NCBI GenBank assembly: GCA_025362325.1 | Contig: JANYGO010000032.1 | Coordinates: forward strand, 1 to 48,105 | Direction: 5' to 3' | DNA: 48,105 nucleotides | DNA from: Cyanobacteriota bacterium | GTDB taxonomy: Bacteria > Cyanobacteriota > Cyanobacteriia > Cyanobacteriales > Microcoleaceae | Shown: positions 7,936 to 15,522 of the stretch, piece after piece | Layout of the letters: every line of letters begins with the position of its first letter | How positions within the stretch are numbered: the stretch's first letter is position 1 | Program-made: the position numbers and the translations under genes | Notes under the pieces: generated by a model | What the model saw: only the letters and a program-made list of their open reading frames with translations | Told to the model about the DNA's origin: nothing | Databases searched by the model: none

Positions 7936-10173
7936 CTAATGACTCTTTCCCTCTTCCAACCTCAAAAAATGCACTTGTCCCGAAGCTTCCGCCACCACAA
8001 TTGTCACCCCATCCGGTGCAATAGCGCAAGCTTTCAAAGCACTATCTCCCCTGAAAGTAGCAACTACTTTTCGACTCAATAAATCCCAAACTTTCAGAGT
8101 ATTGTCATCAGAAACAGAAATCACCTTATTTCCCACCGTCGCCACAGATGTTACCGCATCGGCATGACCTGCCAAAGTAAAAGCTTCTTTTCTACTTGAC
8201 AAATTCCAAACTTTCAGAGTTTTTTCTCGCCCGCCCGAAATCGCCCATTTGCCATCCCCCGTAACGGCCACAGCATTCACAAAACTCTCATGGCCTTTGA
8301 GTGTGAAAAGTAGATTTTTTAGGGCAAAATTCCAGAGATTTGCCACAATATTTTTTTCTTTCCCCAAACTCCAAACTTTCAGAGTTTTGTCACCGGAAGC
8401 CGAAATAATCCGTTGGCCGTCGGGAGTAACTGCCACAGATTTTATCCCGTCTGTATGACCTGTGAAAGTAAAAACTTCCTCTCCAGTTCCCAGATTCCAA
8501 ACTTTAATAGTTTTGTCACCGGAACCTGAAATCGCCAGCCTGCCGTCGGGGGTAACAGCAACAGAATTTACCCAGTCTGTATGACCTTTGAAAGTAAAGA
8601 TTTCCTCTCCAGTTTCCAGATTCCAAACTTTAACAGTTTTGTCCCCGGAACCTGAAATTATTTTCTGGCTGTCCGGGGTAACAGCGATTGCTTTTACCCA
8701 ATCTTTATGACCGACAAATGTAAAAAGTTCCTCTCCGTTTTTGAGATTCCAGACTTTAATGCTGTTGTCGCCAGAACCGGAAATCGCTTTCGTACCGTCC
8801 GCCGTCACTGCTACAGCATTTACCCAATCATCGTGACCGGGAGATGATAAATTTTCTTTGCCTGTTTCTAAGTGCCAAACTTTCAGAGTTTTGTCAGAAG
8901 AACCAGAAACTATCCGCTTGCCGTCTGGGGTAACAGCTACAGCATTCACTGGGGCGATGTGATTGGTAAAAGTAAAAAGTTCTTCTTTTGTTTCCAGATT
9001 CCAAACTTTCAGCGTTTTGTCGCCAGCAGCCGAAATTACCCGTTTTCCGTCGGGAGTGACTGCCACAGCTTGAACGAAACTGTCGTGTTTTCCTAAAGTA
9101 AAAAGTTGGTCTCGTGCACTCAAACTCCAAACTTTGACTGTGCCGTCGTAACTGCCGGAAATTATTTGTTCACCGTCGGGAGTTACTGCTACAGCTTTTA
9201 CCCAATCTGCGTGACCGGTGAGGGTGAAAAGTTCTTTTCCGGTTTCTAGGTTCCAAACTTTTATGCTGTTGTCGCCGGAACCGGAAATCAACCGCTTGCT
9301 GTCGGGAGTTACTGCTACCGACTGCACAAAACTGCTGTGACCTTTGAGGTTGAAAATCACTGCCCCTGTTGATAAATTCCAAACTTTGATACTGCCGTCC
9401 CAGGAACCAGAAATTACTCGCTTGCCGTCGGGAGTAACCGCAACTGCTTCTACCGCAAAAGTATCGCCTGCAAATGTCAATATTTCTGTTCCCGTTGCTA
9501 AATCCCAAATTTTAATAGTATTGTCCCAAGAACCAGAAATTACTCGCTTGCCGTCGGGGGTGACGGCTACAGCGTTGACGTAGGTAAGATGACCTTTGAG
9601 GGTGGAAAGTTCTTCTCCTGTTTCTAATTGCCAAACTTTGAGAGTGTGGTCGGATGATGCAGAAATTGCTCGCTTGCCGTCGGGGGTGATTGCTACAGCT
9701 TGTACCCAGTCTGTATGTCCGGTGAGGGTGCGCAGCAATCTGCCGCCGGGAGGGGTAAAGCTGGGCGTTAGTGGCCGCAGCCAGGGGTTTTTCTGCTGTT
9801 TTGCTTGTGCTAGCAGTGCTTGAATTTCGGGAATTTCAAAGCACATCAAGCGCGCAATTAGTTGGGCTGCTAGTTGCGTTGGATCTTTGGCTAGAATGTG
9901 GGCAGATAGCCGTATTGCTTCTTGGATTAATTTGAGTTTGTCGGCTTTTTGGTCGGATGTGATAATATCGGGACTTGTTGCTAAATCGTAATCTTCTATT
10001 AGCGCTTGTACTCCCGATGCTGAGAGCTTGGCTTCAATAAAATTGTAATCTGTTAGTAAGCTGTATAATTTCTCTGAGTCTGAAGTGGCTGCTAGCTGAC
10101 TTGGCAGGATTCCCAGACAGTGTGTCTGTTCAGCAGGCTGCATTTTATCCAGCCCTTGTGTAAACTCGCTCAT
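7936..10173 (-). CDS. WD40 repeat protein with 14 repeats
   Basis: The 745-residue protein has an alpha-helical N-terminal region (about 1-135) without a recognised catalytic domain, resembling the helical segment that precedes WD40 repeats in cyanobacterial NACHT/APAF-type proteins. I count 14 WD40 repeats, from LLRTLTGHTDWVQAVAITPD to the degenerate last one ending QVHFLRLEE. Nearly all carry GH near the start and KVWNL at the end, with VAVTPDGK in the middle. Fourteen repeats could form two seven-bladed propellers. Repeat 11 contains an insertion (KEKNIVANLWNFALKN). No signal peptide or membrane helix is evident. It is probably a protein-interaction scaffold; the partner is unknown. It is flanked by spacers on both sides and so is probably monocistronic. 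Confidence 0.88.
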   Translation of the reverse strand: MSEFTQGLDKMQPAEQTHCLGILPSQLAATSDSEKLYSLLTDYNFIEAKLSASGVQALIEDYDLATSPDIITSDQKADKLKLIQEAIRLSAHILAKDPTQLAAQLIARLMCFEIPEIQALLAQAKQQKNPWLRPLTPSFTPPGGRLLRTLTGHTDWVQAVAITPDGKRAISASSDHTLKVWQLETGEELSTLKGHLTYVNAVAVTPDGKRVISGSWDNTIKIWDLATGTEILTFAGDTFAVEAVAVTPDGKRVISGSWDGSIKVWNLSTGAVIFNLKGHSSFVQSVAVTPDSKRLISGSGDNSIKVWNLETGKELFTLTGHADWVKAVAVTPDGEQIISGSYDGTVKVWSLSARDQLFTLGKHDSFVQAVAVTPDGKRVISAAGDKTLKVWNLETKEELFTFTNHIAPVNAVAVTPDGKRIVSGSSDKTLKVWHLETGKENLSSPGHDDWVNAVAVTADGTKAISGSGDNSIKVWNLKNGEELFTFVGHKDWVKAIAVTPDSQKIISGSGDKTVKVWNLETGEEIFTFKGHTDWVNSVAVTPDGRLAISGSGDKTIKVWNLGTGEEVFTFTGHTDGIKSVAVTPDGQRIISASGDKTLKVWSLGKEKNIVANLWNFALKNLLFTLKGHESFVNAVAVTGDGKWAISGGREKTLKVWNLSSRKEAFTLAGHADAVTSVATVGNKVISVSDDNTLKVWDLLSRKVVATFRGDSALKACAIAPDGVTIVVAEASGQVHFLRLEEGKSH

Positions 10174-10884
10174 AAATTTGTGGATGTCTTTTTTAAATGT
10201 ATGCGATCGCTAGCTGCACCTTGCCCAAAACCCGATCGAGAATCTTTTCTCGCTTACTTAGCATGGCATATTTGAATGCTGTTGTGCGAGCGAGGTGCTG
10301 CTCTGGCTTGGACTATGGTTGATGAATCGCTGATTTTTTAGTCTGAGTCTACTTTGAGCATTTTCAAGCAGTCCGATGACGATAAACTAGCCAATATGAT
10401 TGGGATCGACAGCGCCAAATCTACCGGGCGATCGACAATCATCTGACATATATCTTTGCTTTTCTTAACGAATAGCTGGTGTTTTGGTAATGATTGTCGA
10501 TCGACTGACACTGTTAAGCTAATTTTTTTGAGGTGTGGCAATCCTATTTGATGTGCGAACTAGAGTTTTTTGAACGCCACACTTCTGGCCGGATACTCTA
10601 ATTTTCTCTGCTTTTGGCCGCCGGAGCGAGGCAGATATCACGCCGCTGGCGATTCGGCAACTCAACCGCACCTGCAATCTGCTTCGCCCAAAGCTCGGGG
10701 AAAAATTTGCAGGCGCGCCCCATTCCTTTAAAATACAAACAGGACTTGCACTCTTAAACCTGGTTTCTAGCTAAAATCTATGGGTTTGACCGCTAGTTAC
10801 GCAGTTAGAAGCCAAGTTTCTGACTCCAGAGCGTGCAAGTCGCCATTGAAAATAAAGAAGTATTTAAGTTTAGAGACAAATTTC
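10174..10884. other. 711-bp intergenic region, possible 41-codon ORF at 10598-10723 (minus)
   Basis: No well-supported gene is seen here. It has HIP1 sites (for example near 10203) and an AT-rich leader before the bilin lyase gene. On the minus strand an ORF from ATG at 10723 to TAG at 10598 would encode 41 residues starting MGRACKFFPELWAKQ. AAAGGA stands directly before its ATG, too close for a good ribosome site. Its composition looks protein-like, but I cannot tell whether it is translated or is a conserved dispersed element. A 67-codon minus ORF at 10338-10541 has no supporting signal. Confidence 0.35.
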
Positions 10885-11397
10885 ATGGATGTTATCGAGT
10901 TTTTCGCGTTAAGCGCAGGCAAATGGTTTTCCCAGCGGACGGTACACAATCTCAATTCTGGGGAATTGCAGGCAGGTAAATCCGAGCTGAAAATAGAAAT
11001 ACTGACAGCTAGCGATGCGGCAGTTGTTAAACTTTGCCAACAACACTCGATTAACCCGGCTGCAACTGGGATCGAGGGCGTTCGGATTTCGTGGGACGGT
11101 GTTCCCGATCGCACTCAAGCTAAACAAGTCGGTTCTACAATATTAGCGATCGTACCCAATCCCGACAATCCTTCTGAAGGCCTTGTGTTGCAACACAAGG
11201 GAAACAGCCGCTACGTTATGGGGGGCGACGACGTGCTGACATTGATTACAGAATCAGATACTCTCCATGCCGAAGAAAGGCTGTGGTATCTGATGCCCAA
11301 CCTGCGGCTGCGGACTAGCGTTGTCAAGCAAGCTAACGGTACGGAACAAGCTTCATTTTGTTCGGAAATTCGGATGGGAGTAACTGCGAAAAGTTAA
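10885..11397 (+). CDS. cpcS: Phycobiliprotein chromophore lyase, CpcS/CpeS family
   Basis: From ATG 10885 the product is 170 residues. It starts MDVIEFFALSAGKWFSQRT, the hallmark N-terminus of CpcS/CpeS lyases, and continues with a lipocalin-like beta-barrel pattern: RISWDG, GSTILAIVPN, YVMGGDDVLTLITES, EERLWYLMPNLRLRTS and ASFCSEIRM. These enzymes attach phycocyanobilin (or phycoerythrobilin in CpeS) to the cysteine equivalent to Cys84 of phycobiliprotein subunits in the cytoplasm. An in-frame ATG at 10780 would add 35 residues that do not resemble the family, so it is rejected. It stands alone, convergent with an unknown gene. Subfamily and preferred bilin cannot be settled from sequence by eye, so the symbol is tentative. 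Confidence 0.85.
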   Translation: MDVIEFFALSAGKWFSQRTVHNLNSGELQAGKSELKIEILTASDAAVVKLCQQHSINPAATGIEGVRISWDGVPDRTQAKQVGSTILAIVPNPDNPSEGLVLQHKGNSRYVMGGDDVLTLITESDTLHAEERLWYLMPNLRLRTSVVKQANGTEQASFCSEIRMGVTAKS

Positions 11398-11426
11398 CAG
11401 TCACAAACAACTATCTAATTCAAAGT

Positions 11427-12095
11427 TTACACCTGATTTCTGCTGTCTCCTTTCTTTCTGCGACCTTCTCGGGCAACGGCTTTTAATTTGGTGTGAAAAT
11501 CAGTGTGTTTAACAACTGGGAATGATTTTGCTACAGGTTTTGGGGCTAGCAAGCGATCGACCTCAGCTCGATCGGCTAGGGCAGTAACATCTACATCTTC
11601 ATATACTACAACTTCGGTATTTTCTTTGGTACGATCGGCTGCGGGCAAGTTTTCTGTTTCCTGAGTCTGTGCGTTCGGGACTTCTGCATCGGGAGTGCGA
11701 TCGATTTTGGGATCTGGCGGCCCAGCCAAATCTAACTCTGCGATACCGACTTCCGATTCGGGCTGCGATAAAATTATATCGTCATGAGGTCGCCCTGCAT
11801 CACTTTCGCCGGTTAAATCTTGAGGAAAATTGTTGCAGACCAAGCGTTCAAACTCACGATTGAAATGATAGAGCGGTTCGCCTATCCGCTGCCACATACT
11901 CAATAGCTGTCCGACAGAAACAGCCTTGTAGCGCCCTTGATAAAGCGCTTCAACCACTGCTAAACGCAGCCAATGACCGGGATACTTGGTCAGCCATTCA
12001 CCCGCCAATTTCTCTGCTTTTTTGCCACCTAGGTCAAAACCGTAGTGAACCAGCAGAGCCGCTGCTTCTGCAGATATTGCCCTCACTTCTGTCAT
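11427..12095 (-). CDS. Conserved hypothetical protein with acidic disordered middle
   Basis: I do not recognise a named family. The 222-residue product has a helical N-terminal module (about 1-90) with AALLVHYGFDLGGKKAEKLA, YPGHWLRLAVVEALYQGRY and SMWQRIGEPLYHFNREFERL, which looks well conserved and globular. An acidic, proline-bearing linker (about 95-180) and a basic tail (KLKAVAREGRRKKGDS) follow. The combination of a small helical domain, acidic linker and basic end suggests a cytoplasmic adaptor or nucleic-acid-associated protein, but no function can be given. It is transcribed toward the bilin lyase gene with a 29-bp gap. STRR repeats begin about 15 bp upstream of its start, so its promoter must lie in or beyond them. 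Confidence 0.7.
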   Translation of the reverse strand: MTEVRAISAEAAALLVHYGFDLGGKKAEKLAGEWLTKYPGHWLRLAVVEALYQGRYKAVSVGQLLSMWQRIGEPLYHFNREFERLVCNNFPQDLTGESDAGRPHDDIILSQPESEVGIAELDLAGPPDPKIDRTPDAEVPNAQTQETENLPAADRTKENTEVVVYEDVDVTALADRAEVDRLLAPKPVAKSFPVVKHTDFHTKLKAVAREGRRKKGDSRNQV

Positions 12096-12110
12096 GGGAA
12101 TTGGTAATTA

Positions 12111-12201
12111 GTCAGTTGTCAGTTGTCAGTTGTCAGTTGTCAGTTGTCAGTTGTCAGTTGTCAGTTGTCAGTTGTCAGTTGTCAGTTGTTAGTTGTCAGT
12201 T
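12111..12201. repeat. Heptameric tandem repeat (GTCAGTT)x13
   Basis: Thirteen consecutive 7-bp units GTCAGTT run from 12111 to 12201; the twelfth is GTTAGTT. This is a classic short tandemly repeated repetitive (STRR) array of filamentous cyanobacteria. It lies immediately upstream of the minus-strand unknown gene and is likely to vary in copy number by slippage. Confidence 0.95.
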
Positions 12202-12320
12202 GTCAGGAGTGCTTTCCCCCCCGAGCGAACCCGATCATTAGTCATTCTTCCTTGGGAATTGAGAATTGGAGAGTTGAGAATTGGAGAATTGAGAATGGGT
12301 GATTTTTTTTTGCTTCGTTA

Positions 12321-12390
12321 TTACCAATTACCAATTACCAATTACCAATTACCAATTACCCGTTACCAATTACCCGTTACCAATTACCCA
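12321..12390. repeat. Second heptameric array, TTACCAA/TTACCCG units
   Basis: About ten units alternate between TTACCAA and TTACCCG variants from 12321 to 12390, ending at the stop codon region of the DUF3769 gene. Between the two arrays (12251-12300) are further degenerate units GAGAATTGGAGA. The whole 12096-12396 spacer is made of such STRR sequence apart from a short segment near 12210-12240. Confidence 0.9.
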
Positions 12391-12396
12391 ATTGAA

Positions 12397-14949
12397 TTAA
12401 TCGGACAAACGCACGCCTCCTTCTACAGTTCGCACGTCCCCTGAAAAAGGTTGGGGAGTGCCGTTCCAGTTAAAGTCACTAATTCTAAAAGTCAGGCTGC
12501 CGACTTGACGCTCAGGATTAAAACGCAAAATAAATGCGTAGCTGCGGCGGCTGTATTCCAAAGTGTAGTTGGTACTGATTGCTTCGCGGCTTTCTAAATT
12601 AATCGCTCTTTGAAATCCGACTCGAAACCCTCCGTAAACTTGCTGTACAAGTCCAAAAGACAAGACTTTCAAATCTACCAAGCGATCGAACAAATAAGGC
12701 GATACGCCGTCCCGCGCTACCTGAGTGTAAGTCACATTAAATCCAGTGTAATCGAGGAAAGGGCGGGAAAAATGACCGAACTGCCCTTGAATGCCGATGC
12801 TGCTGGCGATCGAATTTTGTCTGTCGCCGCTGCTGTAATAAGAGCCAACTCCCCGGACTCCCAAGGCCAGTTGCAAGAAAGGAACCACCGGCGTCCGGGT
12901 GTACTTCAAACCTTGGGTAGGAGTGCGGGGCAGAGGTTGACCTTGCCACAGGATGAAGCCGCGGCTCAAGGCGACGCTGGCTTGGGCGCGGCTGAGGTCG
13001 ATGCGGTTGTTTTCGCGCACTGGTTTGAGCAAGTCTGGTCTATCGGTGTCAGCATTGATAAATTGATACCCGGCTTGGTAGCTGAGATTGATGCCAGTGC
13101 CTGCGATTTGCGTCTCTGGGGAAGTGAGGACGACCCCGAGGCTGCTCTGCACGGTTTGATAGCCTAGAGAACCGTTAAATAGCCGATCGCGATAACTATA
13201 TTCTGCCGCCAGAGAGTGAGTGCCGATCGACTGGCGCAGGCGCAAATTGCCCCGAAAGCTATCTTCGGGCAAATTCGGGAAATTGTCGAAACTCAGAAAT
13301 ACCGCGGATCCTTCAAGATTGGTGCGCGGGCCCAGAGTAGCGCCCAAGTTCGCTTTCAGCCCGTAGCTGTCGGGGAAAAACGGATTACCGCCGTGCTTTT
13401 CCACCGCCCGCTGGAGGTAAATTTGGGGCGTCAGAGTCAGCCGCACCGGCCCGTTTTGCAACACCTCAAAAGCGCACTCGGCGAACAAACCGCCCCTGTC
13501 GCCACCGTCGTAGCCCAAGTTCACACAAGGCCCGTTCTTCTGCTGGCTGTCAAACACTTGCCTGCGGGGATAGACGGGTATTTTGACGCGGTTGTCGAAC
13601 ACCAAGCGGGGCGAATTTGTGACCAATTCTTCAGCCGTGGGCGAAATCCTTCTAATCGTTGCCCTGCGGGCCCTGTATTCGAGTTCTGGGGGCGAAAACG
13701 GGTCGTTAGTAATCCGAATGTTGGTGGCTACCCGGGTGCCATCCGGCAGCAGTTCCAGGCGTTCTGCTTCAAAGCGGACGCGGTTGACGGCGCCGGTAAT
13801 TTTCGGGGCGCTTAACTGTCCGCCGCCACCGCCGTTGGCGCCACCGCCGATGGTAACTGTAGCAGAACCGGAGGATTTGACTCCGCGCAGGGGCTGCTGG
13901 CTGGTAATTCGATCGCTCAGGGGCTGTTCGAGAATCGTGCCTGCACTAATATCTGTCGGCAGTGTGGGTGTCAATTGGCTGCCTGCTGCGGGCAGGAAAA
14001 GCTCGCCGCTGGCTTGTTCCACGGCGCCGGAGTTGAGACCGAGATTGAATTCCATTTGCTGGCCGCGAACTACTTGTTGGCCACGGGTATAGGCGACATT
14101 GCCGGATGCTACCACTTGCCGGGTGACTAAGTTGACGATCGCGCGATCGGCATCAATCACAGTTTGCCGGAACCGCACGATTACCCTACCAACCGCCGTG
14201 ACAATTTGCTGCTTGTCGTCAAATTCTTGGCTGTCGGCCTTGATTTCGATGGTATCTGCCGGGTTCACCGGAAAAGGTACCGTGCGCTGAGATGGTGCTG
14301 TGCGAACTCCTGGCGGCGCGGCTGGTTTGGGCTTCGGTTTCGGCGCTGCGGGGGCTCCGGGTTGGGGAGTTGGAATCTCGAACTGCTGCTGGCCTGCTGG
14401 AGGTGGTTCTGGCGGGGGTTCTGGTTCGGGAATCTCAGGAGCTACGGGAGCGTTATCTTCTAACTGCTGCTTTCCCTTGGCCTGATACGCGCTTTCCGGC
14501 TGGGGGACAAGATTCCTCTGCTGTGGTTTCTCAATAGTTCTCTGCGCTTGTGGAGTGCGTTCTTGATTTGGGCTAGAAACAGCATTTTCGATCGGCGGCA
14601 GCGGGTAAGCAGTAAACGAGGCATCTTTCGGAACTTCCGCAGTTGCGGGTTCTCCACCTGTAGCCCGACGCTGAAATCCCACCACTGCATCGCCACTTTC
14701 GAGGGAGGCTAGGGGGTCGGGAATTTTTGGAGGTTGGCTGGTGGCTGGGGTGGTACCGAGGAGTGCGGCTCCGGTTTCTGGTTGGGCTGGTGTTGGTTGT
14801 GGCTGAACGATTTCTGGGCTTGGTTCCGGTATTTCTGGGCTGGGGCTGCGGGTGTCTGCATCACTCTTCGCCGCAGTCAGGACTGCTTTTTTTGGCTTAG
14901 CGATGTAGATGATGGCAGATGGTTCGGGTGGCGGTACCGGATAGGGCAT
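12397..14949 (-). CDS. DUF3769 outer-membrane protein (LptD/OstA-like)
   Basis: The 850-residue protein starts MPYPVPPPEPSAI, followed by a long Pro/Glu/Ala-rich disordered region to about 235. An OstA/LptA-like segment comes next (ADTIEIKADSQEFDDKQQIV ... VVASGNVAYTRGQQ, about 235-310). The C-terminal half alternates polar and hydrophobic residues with many aromatic ends (for example SLGYQTVQSSLGVVL, FGHFSRPFLDYTGFNVTY), as in an outer-membrane beta-barrel. This matches the cyanobacterial DUF3769 family, regarded as the LptD-type lipopolysaccharide translocon counterpart. No classical signal peptide is visible at the chosen start and I find no better upstream start. The Pro-rich region could span the thick cyanobacterial peptidoglycan. 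The barrel and OstA assignments come from pattern, the function from family knowledge. Confidence 0.82.
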   Translation of the reverse strand: MPYPVPPPEPSAIIYIAKPKKAVLTAAKSDADTRSPSPEIPEPSPEIVQPQPTPAQPETGAALLGTTPATSQPPKIPDPLASLESGDAVVGFQRRATGGEPATAEVPKDASFTAYPLPPIENAVSSPNQERTPQAQRTIEKPQQRNLVPQPESAYQAKGKQQLEDNAPVAPEIPEPEPPPEPPPAGQQQFEIPTPQPGAPAAPKPKPKPAAPPGVRTAPSQRTVPFPVNPADTIEIKADSQEFDDKQQIVTAVGRVIVRFRQTVIDADRAIVNLVTRQVVASGNVAYTRGQQVVRGQQMEFNLGLNSGAVEQASGELFLPAAGSQLTPTLPTDISAGTILEQPLSDRITSQQPLRGVKSSGSATVTIGGGANGGGGGQLSAPKITGAVNRVRFEAERLELLPDGTRVATNIRITNDPFSPPELEYRARRATIRRISPTAEELVTNSPRLVFDNRVKIPVYPRRQVFDSQQKNGPCVNLGYDGGDRGGLFAECAFEVLQNGPVRLTLTPQIYLQRAVEKHGGNPFFPDSYGLKANLGATLGPRTNLEGSAVFLSFDNFPNLPEDSFRGNLRLRQSIGTHSLAAEYSYRDRLFNGSLGYQTVQSSLGVVLTSPETQIAGTGINLSYQAGYQFINADTDRPDLLKPVRENNRIDLSRAQASVALSRGFILWQGQPLPRTPTQGLKYTRTPVVPFLQLALGVRGVGSYYSSGDRQNSIASSIGIQGQFGHFSRPFLDYTGFNVTYTQVARDGVSPYLFDRLVDLKVLSFGLVQQVYGGFRVGFQRAINLESREAISTNYTLEYSRRSYAFILRFNPERQVGSLTFRISDFNWNGTPQPFSGDVRTVEGGVRLSD

Positions 14950-15326
14950 AGTTACAACAGGTGAGTCATCCGATTTTATAGCAGAGGGCAGAGGGCAGAG
15001 GGAATCGACTGCTGATTTTTCAGTAATTAAAGAACGTCTAACTGTCTTGGCGGTTGCTACAGATTTTAGATTTTAGATTTTATAGGGTACAAATTATTAA
15101 AAATTTTTGCATCTCAAGGTAACTGTGTGAACATTAAATCTGATATGTGAAATTTGCCGTGGCTTGGGCGCGCTGGAATCTGGTTGCTTTGTGAACTTGC
15201 TTTCGCCATAAGATAACCTCGCTGCGGGTGCGAGGTCAAGTTTGGTTTGACTAATTTTTGGGGTTTTGCGGGCTGGTTTGGGGGCTGCGGTGTCGCGCCC
15301 CCGACCCAGCGACGGAGATAGCTTGT
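14950..15326. other. 377-bp intergenic region with short repeats
   Basis: No gene is seen. Near 14981-15001 GCAGAGG is repeated three times, and near 15060-15080 ATTTTAG is repeated. The region should hold the promoter of the DUF3769 gene, but I cannot pick a convincing one. Confidence 0.5.
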
Positions 15327-15512
15327 TTATTCCATGTCTCTGCGGTTGGGGTTCCGGGCTGGGTCATTGGACAAAAACCCAAATATGAACAGGGAAACAA
15401 AAAATAGAACAACTACATTAACTACGATTTTGAGGGTTAGCACGCTAGGGAGTCTCCAAAGATGGGATAATACTGAGCTGATTTGCTGCGGTTGTGGCAA
15501 CTTTTTTATCAT
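15327..15512 (-). CDS. Small conserved-looking single-pass membrane protein
   Basis: This 61-residue product begins [19 protein letters not shown], has one strongly hydrophobic helix (about 28-48, [20 protein letters not shown]) and ends with a polar tail, [15 protein letters not shown]. It starts 10 bp after the stop of the large unknown gene on the same strand, so the two are probably co-transcribed. The clear split between soluble ends and one helix, with positively charged residues at both ends, looks like a real small thylakoid or plasma-membrane protein. The NDPARNP tail seems familiar from cyanobacterial small proteins, but I cannot name the family. Function unknown. Confidence 0.65.
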   Translation of the reverse strand: MIKKLPQPQQISSVLSHLWRLPSVLTLKIVVNVVVLFFVSLFIFGFLSNDPARNPNRRDME

Positions 15513-15522
15513 AAGCTAAAGA

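Noticed and set aside
10338..10541. 67-codon minus ORF
   Set aside because: No ribosome site, no recognisable motif, and repeat-like surroundings.
10780..10884. Upstream start for the bilin lyase
   Set aside because: The extra 35 residues do not resemble CpcS/CpeS, while the ATG at 10885 gives the exact family N-terminus.
12111..12390. CRISPR-like array
   Set aside because: Units are 7 bp with no spacers and no cas genes; they are STRR repeats.
12610..14537. Several plus-strand ORFs of 80-200 codons
   Set aside because: All are antisense shadows of the GC-rich DUF3769 gene; none has domain motifs.
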